This document shows positions 57,126 to 64,000 of a stretch of 64,000 bases of DNA, one piece after another. Source of the DNA: Eustoma russellianum (taxonomy: Eukaryota; Streptophyta; Magnoliopsida; Gentianales; Gentianaceae). The stretch lies in the NCBI GenBank assembly GCA_036186865.1, contig AP025040.1, positions 35,796,397-35,860,396 on the forward strand. The letters run 5' to 3'. Position numbers and translations under genes: made by a program. The number at the start of each line of letters is the position of its first letter. The stretch's first letter is position 1. The notes under the pieces are model-generated. The model worked only from the letters and a program-made list of their open reading frames with translations. It was not told the origin of the DNA and did no database searches.

Positions 57126-57439
57126 TTACTCGTTTAAGCATGCAGTCAATGTTGCATGATACTTAGTCAACCGATCCATGCCCAATATCACATCGAAATC
57201 CTTCATCGCAATCGGAACCAATGTGGCGGAAAACACCTTCTCATCTAACTCCAACTCACAATCCGTGTACTGATGATGTGAAACCAGTACTTGATCACCG
57301 GCTGCCTGCACTCTGAAGGGGGTCTCAAGCCACTCGGGCAGAGAATCAAGTCCTTTGGCGAATTTCTTAGATATAAAGGAGTGACTTGCACCACTATCAA
57401 ACAACACATTCGCAGGCACTTTATCAGCTAGAATAGCAC
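57126..57439 (-). pseudogene. TekB protease
   Basis: KVPANVLFDSGASHSFISKKF with an intact DSGA motif, then VILGMDRL. The region between it and RT is broken. Upstream lies the intron-1 equivalent. Confidence 0.85.
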
Positions 57440-57526
57440 TTGTTCACGAAGAGCATAGCACGGAAAATCTCACGTAAAGCAAATTTAGTTCCAACTTAAA
57501 CAACTAAAATTTAACTTAAACCATAC
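57440..57526 (-). other. Decayed intron-1 equivalent of TekB
   Basis: The minus strand reads ACAG/GTATGG at the gag end. The equivalent of the TekA acceptor reads CAA/GTGCT instead of TAG/GTGCG, so the acceptor AG is lost. Expected length 87 nt. Confidence 0.6.
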
Positions 57527-58497
57527 CTGTCATGACATCAGTGTTCTCCTGCACCTCAGCATCCGTCATGACATGGACTCTGGCATTGGTTATGGGCCTA
57601 GCTCTCTGCTGTTGCTGTGGCCCTGAATCTCCCTGTTGTTCTCTGCTTCCACTCGGGACAATCCTTGATCCTGTATTCGGTCTGACCACACTTGAAACAT
57701 GCTCGAGTCTTTTTCCAACGCTCCCCTACATGATTCTTCTGACAATGAGGACACACGCCTGCCGCCTGTCGATCAGGCTGACTCTGCTGCGGTGCCCTCT
57801 GAAACTATCTGGTCTGACCTCTTCTGTGATTTTGGCCCAACGTTCGGGTCTACCACCACTCCAATCATCTCTTGGCCTCTTACCCTTGTCGTCACGAGCC
57901 TCTCTAGGTTCAGACCTACGCAAATCGCTCTCCACCCGATAACAGGCATACAACATCTCAGCAAAAGTCTTCAAACTAGATCCCGCTATAATTGACCAAA
58001 TACGGGGGCTCAGACCTTGCTCGAACTTGAGCATCTTCATTCTGTTGTTTTCTAACACCATAGGCGTGAATTTTTCCAAGGCATGGAACCTATCAGCATA
58101 ATCAGAAATGGACATCCTGTCTTGCTCCAACTTATCAAACTGCCTCATCTTCTCGAGTATAGCAGTCTCAGCCACATAGTACTCCTTATAAGCCTCGACA
58201 AATTGTCTCCACAAGATAGGAGGAATCATCTTCGGAAGGATGCCATTCCACCAAGCATTGGCTCGGCCACTCAGCAAAGGCGTGGCCACATCCACCTTAT
58301 GTTCTTTAGGCACCTGCACCAGCCTAAAGCACTTCTCCAATTCTTCCAACAAAAACTCAGCCACCTCCGAGTCTGTGGTCCCCTCAAAGGTGGGGGAATC
58401 CATCTTCCGCATTTTGCCATTATAGTACCGTATACCGTGCCGAGACGGTGGTGGGGGAGGAGGAGGCTGCTGCTGCTGAGCAACTCCATGTGCAATC
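57527..58497 (-). pseudogene. TekB gag, main part
   Basis: Frame 58412-57726 has MDSPTFEGTTDSEVAEFLLEELEKCFRL ... MLKFEQGLSPRIWSI, the Tekay gag domain. Decayed zinc knuckles follow in other frames (57730-57620) and the end reads MTDAEVQENTDVMTG. The N-terminus lies beyond the solo LTR at 59935-60037. Confidence 0.85.
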
Positions 58498-59929
58498 TGT
58501 TAGTGTATGTGCCCTAGGCCATGATTTGGATATATGTTATGCATTTATTATTAATAAAAGAGGTTTTATTATCATTATTGTTGGTTAGTATGTTACACAA
58601 TTTTGATATATGTCCCTGATTCATTATTCTTATGGAGATAAAATAATTTATAATCAGTATGAGTATTGATTTGATAATCATGAGATGATTATGTGTATGG
58701 TGATACGAATCAATCTCATAGATACTTGTTAGAGAACAGTGTATTGGATAGACCCATCATGAGATTACTACATGGATTAGCGTCATAAGTAAATCTCATG
58801 ATAGTCATGTTTTAATCCTTTGACTTGAGATTGTCATAGTTTCCAACATAAGGACTATTATATTTTGACATGATCAAACGTTATTCGTAACTGGATAATA
58901 ATAAAGGTCATGATTGAATGTGATAGAAATTATGTAGAGGATATTGAACAATCAAGATAGAATTTGTCCCTCTCTTTTGAGAGTGATATCTTTGGGCCCC
59001 TCGATTAGTGAGACTGTGAAATGCATGGCCGTGCTCAAATGATTTGATAGTGTGATCAATATCATTTGTTTTATCAGTCTACTTAGAGATCGAGTAATCA
59101 TATGTTTGAACAATATAAGTATGACGCTGACCATGACTTATGTTCAAACTAGATATCGTGTGACAAAGGGATTAATGCATGTACTATTATTAGGCTAGTT
59201 GGACTTTACTCGTATTAATTGGGTAGTCGTAATGCCTTGCTAGAGGCCAATTACGACTTGTTGGTTTAATAGCGATTTAATCAACTGCCAATTAATATGG
59301 GCCTATCGGGTCACACACAAGAATGCGTATGGCTGAGATTAATAATATTAATAATATTAATATTGGATATTAATTATTATTATTATTATTATCGTTTTAA
59401 TATTAATAATATTAATATTGGATATTAATTATTATTATTATTAATTTCGTTTTTTTATGTATATATTTATATCATCGGATAATAACAGAGAATCCATATT
59501 TGATATGGATTTTGATTGGTTTTATCTAATCCTAACAGAATCCGTATCTAGTACGGATTTTGATAGCGTTAACAAATCCGATCAGGAATCGGATTTTGAT
59601 ATCTATATATATGTACGGAGCATGGTGTATCTCGTACACCACACAACCAGTAGAAAACGAAAGGGCAAGAATCGTTTTTGTGAAAACCGAATTCTTCAGC
59701 CGCGCCGTTTGAAGAGCTAGCACTCCGGGCGGAAGCGTTCGTGTGGATACCGACAGAGGGTGATCGTATTTTTGCACCTTTTCCATCTGCAGATTTCGAA
59801 TCTACGGAGGTACTTTTTGATTTCTTTTGTCGAATTAAACGAACAACATGGATCCTTGGTAGGAAATCAGAGATCAAGTTTTGTTTTCCGCTGCGCGTTT
59901 TTGCAGTGATCTCGGTTGATTTCCTAACA
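58498..59929 (+). mobile_element. Solo LTR, copia-like, inside TekB gag
   Basis: 1,432 bp, TGTTAGTGTATGTGCC...TTTCCTAACA, with the perfect TSD CAATC (58493-58497, 59930-59934). Sister of 22229-23609 in opposite orientation. TATA-like CTATATATAT at 59603-59612. An AT-rich block (59335-59450) is tandemly duplicated compared with the sister copy. No coding region. Confidence 0.93.
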
Positions 59930-59934
59930 CAATC

Positions 59935-60037
59935 ACTGTTAATGCATCCATCAAGGCCTGGGGCATTACCATCTACGGTGGCTGTGGGTTTTCATTCCCG
60001 TTCCCACGCTTCAAGGGTTTTCTCTTCTGGGAGGCAT
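59935..60037 (-). pseudogene. TekB gag N-terminus
   Basis: The start ATG is at 60037 (MPPRREN), followed by a frame change and stop, then QALMDALTVI. It joins the main gag across the solo LTR, matching TekA (VLTDALTVIAQGYVQQ). Confidence 0.8.
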
Positions 60038-60322
60038 CTTTCTCCAAGATCAGCACTTATCAGCATTCAGTAATTCAAAAGAAAGTCATGAAGGCTCATA
60101 TGTGTTGCACGGAACGAAACTTGCATACATTAAGAAAATGAATCGTATAGTCATTAATTAAGTTATATTGCACTCGCGCACACGCATCCCAATCCAACTT
60201 ATACCTAAGGTCAAATACTTAGACCTATGGATCAACTTAAGGTCAAAATTACAGCTTAGGACTCCATATGACATAAACCTAGGTCTCCGAGGTAGATCTG
60301 AAGCCTAGGTTCTGATACCACC
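60038..60322 (-). other. TekB leader and primer-binding site
   Basis: Leader between PBS and gag without ORF. The PBS complement GTTCTGATACCA is at 60309-60320, so the element strand reads TGGTATCAGAAC. Confidence 0.8.
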
Positions 60323-61006
60323 TGTAGTGCCCCGGCCCTGCCAGCGGACCCGAACGGTGCACTCATCGTTGCCTACTAAGAGGACTACCAGACATCACTA
60401 CTCTCACATACACATCATCACTGACGTAAGAGAAATGAGTGCAGAGATACTGTTAAATAAAAAAATCCGAATCAATTGAAAATATACTACCAAAAGCATA
60501 AATAAATACAACTGTTTATGGACGCAGCCATCTAACACTCAACTGAATGAAAGAAAGTTAAAATAATAAGAAACATCCTATAACAATTCCCAATATAGAC
60601 TCTAAGCACCCCATTCAGCCCTCTCGCCGTCGTCCTCAATGAAAATCATATCATACTCGGGTTCATCTGCAAAACAACGGGGTAGAACCCTTAGCGAAAA
60701 CGCTAGCAAGTAGCCTGCTTATAAGACATACGGGATCATCACATGGCAAGACATGAGTGAATAACAATATCAAGGGCAATAGGGGCACATGTCCTGAGTT
60801 GTTCAAAAGTTCTGATTTACTTGCATAGTAAAAGAAAAGAACAAGTAACACGCAAGTAAACAACGATTCACTTACATAACAATCATACCGGAACGAAACA
60901 TATGATCCATGTCATTTCAAATCATGCTCTACACTACACAGTCACAAGTGTTTGTGCAATACTTTTCAAAACAGTATAATGTATGTCACAATGCCCGGTC
61001 ATATAA

Positions 61007-61220
61007 CTTTATACCCTGTGATGGGCCACAGGTTGTCTTTACGCCCTATGACACATCACAACTTAACTTTATACCCTGTAATGATCCACAGCTTGTCTTT
61101 ATACCCTGTGTCACATTACAGCTCACTTTATACCCTGTGATGGCTACAGCTTGTCTTTATTCCCTGTAACACATCACAGCTCATTTCGCAAAGGACTTTA
61201 TACCCTGTGCCCAAGCACAG
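61007..61220 (-). promoter_or_regulatory. Hairpin + GGTATAAAG array (TekB 5' LTR)
   Basis: Seven units as in the 3' LTR. The first transcribed unit keeps CTGTG/CACAG (61205-61220), which is mismatched in the 3' LTR. Confidence 0.6.
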
Positions 61221-61639
61221 CTCTTAACAAAACATAAGCAAATGCAAGTACCATGATGCAAAGATGCACATTCACATGTCATTCAATCATTTGAGACTCA
61301 TCTCATTCACACATTCAAGCGTATCACTACATGCTCAGGCCTACCTCACATAAACATTCATATTAGGAACATAAAGGACGAACTAGACAATCTCACACGC
61401 TCCATTTAAACCTTACCGAAACCTCAAGCATTCATTCCTAGCCCCTTAGACCATCCACATTGAAGCCTAGTACGAATACTTCGTGAAATCTCTAACGTTG
61501 GTTCACCATCTTAAGACATGTTCCCAAGAATTAAATTGACCTCAAGCACGCCCTAAGAAGCCTCTAATGTCATCCAATCGGTCCTCTAACTTCCCTTTCT
61601 CTCTTCTATTTTTCCCAAGAAACTGGTTGGCATCATACC

Positions 61640-61880
61640 CTACATCTCAATCGATGTGGCTTCATCCCCTAACATCAATCGATCGAAGTTTGCTAGAAAA
61701 CTTTTTGTCTTACATCAGTCGATCCCTCTGCCTATATCGATCTATCGAACTGATTTCATACCCCAACTTCGATCGATCGAAGTTCGTCAGAAACTTTCTG
61801 TCTCACATCTGTCTCTCATTCTCCCTACATTGATCGATCGATGTACATCATTCGATAACATCGATCGATCGATGTCCATG
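61640..61880 (-). repeat. CGATCGAT palindrome cassette (TekB 5' LTR)
   Basis: Includes the 18-bp palindrome ACATCGATCGATCGATGT (61858-61875) and cttcgatcgatcgaagt. Confidence 0.83.
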
Positions 61881-62675
61881 ATTTTCAGAAAAGAACTTTG
61901 CGATTTCTGTAGAAACTACAGAACCAAACCTTCAACCGTTCCCAAACTCCATCCTAATCATTTCAGGCTTAATCCTTGCTATCATCTGATACGTAAACTA
62001 CAAATTGAACACTACACACATACATAGAAAAGATTCAAGCCTAGAACTTGAGGATTTTAACCCTATTAACCCAAAGACCCCACCTTTCACCCTCAAACCC
62101 TAACAAGCAATAAAATTGCAGCAAAGGGGATTCAAGGGATAGGGATTTGCAGGAATTCATATATCCATCACATCAAACTAGATTTTCAATGTACGATGGC
62201 CAAAACATCAAATCCAAAACACAAAAATTGCACAGAATTCACATATAGATAAACAAGGATATAATACTGCATGGTGATCCAATTTTGATACACAAGTAAG
62301 GCCTTTTTTGTTCACAAATCATAAGAACTTATAGGAAAGTTACTTTCCTTTGATTACTGATACTCGGATTGGGAAACAAACGGGGGTTTGGATGGATTCC
62401 TGAAGGCTGTTTCCCTCACCTAGGGCTTGTGGAAGTCGACTGGCTTGAGGGAGGAGGAGGAGTCGACGTTTTCTGATATGAAAGTTGGGGAAACTGACGC
62501 TCCTTTTCAGTTTTATTATGGAAAAGGACAAAACTGGAATTTTTAAATTGTATTTTACTTAAATCCTTTTTTTCAATTCTTAAATTCTAATATTTAATCC
62601 AAAATTAATTGATTATTAATTTATTGAAATTTCTTCTCTTATTTAATTAAGTTCCGAAGGGTGCGGGGCATAACA

Positions 62676-63019
62676 TATAAGGACATGCTTCCTCAGATGA
62701 AGCCGGCCAAGTCCAATTCAGGTCCACTTAAGTCCTGTTTAACCCCAATTTTAGCTAAGCTCACTCCCAGTTTGAGCTCGTCTTCACTAAACAGCCACCC
62801 TCTCTAAAAAGAGCCTTTATCATGTTGCTTCAACCTCTACTTCCAGCATAAATTCATACGAATATGTCCGGAACTGACTTGAATGTCGGAGGGTTTTCTT
62901 CAGGACATTAGCACTAGGCCTCTAACGTTGTCTTCCCCTCGCAGGTTGTAAAAAGACCCTAACGCGTGCTAACGCTTTGGATCACCTCTGATCCACCTGG
63001 TGAGGATCCGGCCTCATCA
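62676..63019 (+). repeat. RetR 3' LTR, second part
   Basis: Starts TATAAGGACATGC, aligning with 17880-18217 of the left LTR, and ends GCCTCATCA. Followed by the right TSD CACAC (63020-63024). Confidence 0.92.
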
Positions 63020-63024
63020 CACAC

Positions 63025-63642
63025 AACAGCTTCGAATTTTTGTAATAACTTTCACCTCTGAAGGTGTCTCTCCCATATATATTCTGTACTTTTTCCATTG
63101 ACTTGTCTCATATATTAGTTTCATTTTTTATCCATGTTGCTAAAATTATGCAGCTCACTTTTACATCTGCCGTTATCTCATTCTAATTAATCATTTTTCA
63201 TTTTAGATACACGAACCATATCAGTGGACAAGATTCAAAATCTCAGAAAATACGATAATATTTACCAATACATCAATTCAAAACCTTTGATGACCTTTAT
63301 TATCTAAGAAAAAGAAAAAAAAACGTTCCATGACACGAAAGCCCCGTGTTTCACCTTATAGCAAAATCCTTTATGTCTCTAAATACTTCTTTTGATACAA
63401 TTGTGATGTAAACGTCTCTAAATACGTCTTTTGATACAGAGATGATGTAAATCGCGTTCTAATAGACAGAGGCCTAAATCAAAGACTATATCAAACGGAA
63501 TTACGGTTTCCGTTCGAAAAGAGATGGCGACCTCAAATGAGGCTAGTAACTTAAATACTGCAAACCTGATCACTGGTCTGTCTTAGGAAATTAAGAAAAA
63601 ACATTTAAATCAATATTTGCATGTTTTAATTTCTTTAAGTTT
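63025..63642. other. AT-rich flanking DNA
   Basis: No gene recognised. A 39-bp tandem duplication (about 63374-63452) repeats 'tctctaaatac(t/g)tcttttgataca...gatgtaaa'. Confidence 0.55.
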
Positions 63643-63660
63643 AAATCATACACTATTTCA

Positions 63661-63799
63661 GAAACTCAAACTGGTCTAGAGGTAAAGGACATTGTACTTT
63701 TCAGTGAGAAACATGATTCGAACCGTATTCCTCCCCTCATTTCTTCCAAAGAATTAGGTACATGAGTGACATAAAAGTTTTTTTAAGAAATAAAAATAA
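63661..63799 (+). mobile_element. tRNA-derived SINE with 18-bp target-site duplication
   Basis: The 139-bp insert is flanked by two exact copies of AAATCATACACTATTTCA (63643-63660, 63800-63817). It has an A-box-like TGGTCTAGAGG (63672-63682) 11 nt from its start, a B-box-like GATTCGAACC (63715-63724), and an A-rich 3' end (aaataaaaataaa). This combination is diagnostic of a SINE moved by an L1-type LINE. Confidence 0.88.
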
Positions 63800-63817
63800 A
63801 AATCATACACTATTTCA

Positions 63818-64000
63818 AATCGTGCTTAACTTGCTCCAAGCAATAATCGTCAAGAGATGTTATAGCACTCTAAGAGCAAGTAAAACTAATAGCTCAGTAG
63901 AATAATGACACATAAAAATTTATACGCCAACAAAAGGAAATGGTGATTGATCATTACAACGAACCCACATACGTCTACAAATTTTATTAATTTGGAGTAA
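63818..64000. other. AT-rich flanking DNA at the window end
   Basis: No feature recognised. Confidence 0.5.

Larger units (their letters stand above)
51652..62675 (-). mobile_element. TekB: older, broken Tekay element on the minus strand
   Basis: 3' LTR 51652-53981, 5' LTR 60323-62675, PBS complement at 60308-60320, PPT complement at 53982-53996. TSD TAAAA (left) against TATAA (right), one mismatch. Gag-pol runs on the minus strand with the same domain order and chromodomain as TekA but is clearly diverged, with many stops and frameshifts. A solo LTR (58498-59929) splits gag. LTRs differ by several percent. Confidence 0.92.
60323..62675 (-). repeat. TekB 5' LTR
   Basis: 2,353 bp, partner of 51652-53981. 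Carries a hairpin array (61007-61220) and a CGATC cassette (61640-61880). Divergence is uneven, higher near 60323-60450. Confidence 0.93.
17173..63019 (+). mobile_element. RetR: old Retand/Tat-like element, expanded by nested insertions
   Basis: The LTRs start TGATGAACCC and end GCCTCATCA: left 17173-18217; right 50942-51651 plus 62676-63019, split by TekB. The 5-bp TSD CACAC flanks the whole (17168-17172, 63020-63024), proving that a single insertion now spans 45.8 kb. Without nested elements it is about 7.4 kb: LTR, PBS, Tat-like gag remnant, tandem repeats, a minus-strand ORF, PPT, LTR. No protease, RT, RNase H or integrase of its own is visible, so it looks non-autonomous. The LTRs differ visibly (roughly 10% in the parts compared by eye), making it the oldest layer. 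Confidence 0.9.

Overview
This window is repeat-dense plant nuclear DNA, probably from a eudicot with a large genome. I recognise no host protein-coding gene. Nearly all of it is LTR retrotransposons inserted into one another. The evidence is tRNA-Met-type primer sites (TGGTATCAGAG), polypurine tracts, TG...CA LTR ends, matching 5-bp target-site duplications (TSDs), Tekay-type chromodomain pol proteins, SIRE-type copia proteins, a plant L1-like LINE with an RNase H tail and a tRNA-derived SINE.

Layout, left to right. (1) 1-713 is the 3' end of a SIRE-type LTR. (2) 1385-11824 is TekA1, a nearly intact Tekay chromovirus, TSD CTTTG. (3) 11830-17172 holds an orphan copia LTR with its polypurine tract (12158-13649), a CGATC-motif region, and a degraded minus-strand gypsy gag with the edge of its LTR. 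(4) 17173-63019 is one old Retand/Tat-like element, RetR (TSD CACAC), expanded from about 7.4 kb to 45.8 kb by insertions. Its interior holds a SIRE-type solo LTR (21639-25553, TSD TACAT), itself carrying a copia-type solo LTR (22229-23609, TSD CTTAC). It also holds a minus-strand SIRE-type copia, CopS (26249-49705, TSD GCCTC), with a LINE in its 3' LTR and the very young Tekay copy TekA2 (32416-42623, TSD TACTC) in its interior. RetR's right LTR is split by an older, diverged Tekay element TekB (51652-62675), whose gag is split by another solo LTR (58498-59929, TSD CAATC). (5) 63020-64000 is flanking DNA with a SINE bounded by an 18-bp TSD.

Most notable points. The Tekay elements appear to express gag-pol as three exons joined by two small GT-AG introns, one between gag and protease and one inside RNase H. 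With both removed, TekA1 is open for 1,480 codons. Intron 1 is 84 nt in TekA1 but 83 nt in TekA2, and only removal of the whole intron restores the frame in both. Intron 2 lies at the same codon in the distant TekB. The Tekay LTRs carry tandem arrays of a hairpin followed by GGTATAAAG, with compensatory stem changes between families. Upstream of these lie 18-bp palindromes of form ACAT-N10-ATGT whose core differs between subfamilies, and the TekB core type recurs in an unrelated copia LTR. RetR has no pol but keeps an antisense, apparently intron-containing ORF resembling the plant 'putative gypsy-type transposon' domain with a coiled-coil tail.

Relative ages from LTR differences counted by eye: TekA2 youngest (5 differences in 2,643 bp), TekA1 next (about 17-20 in 2,758 bp), then TekB and CopS (several percent), and RetR oldest. 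Neither young Tekay copy looks autonomous: TekA1 has a His-to-Gln change in the integrase zinc finger, and TekA2 has a 1-nt deletion in integrase.
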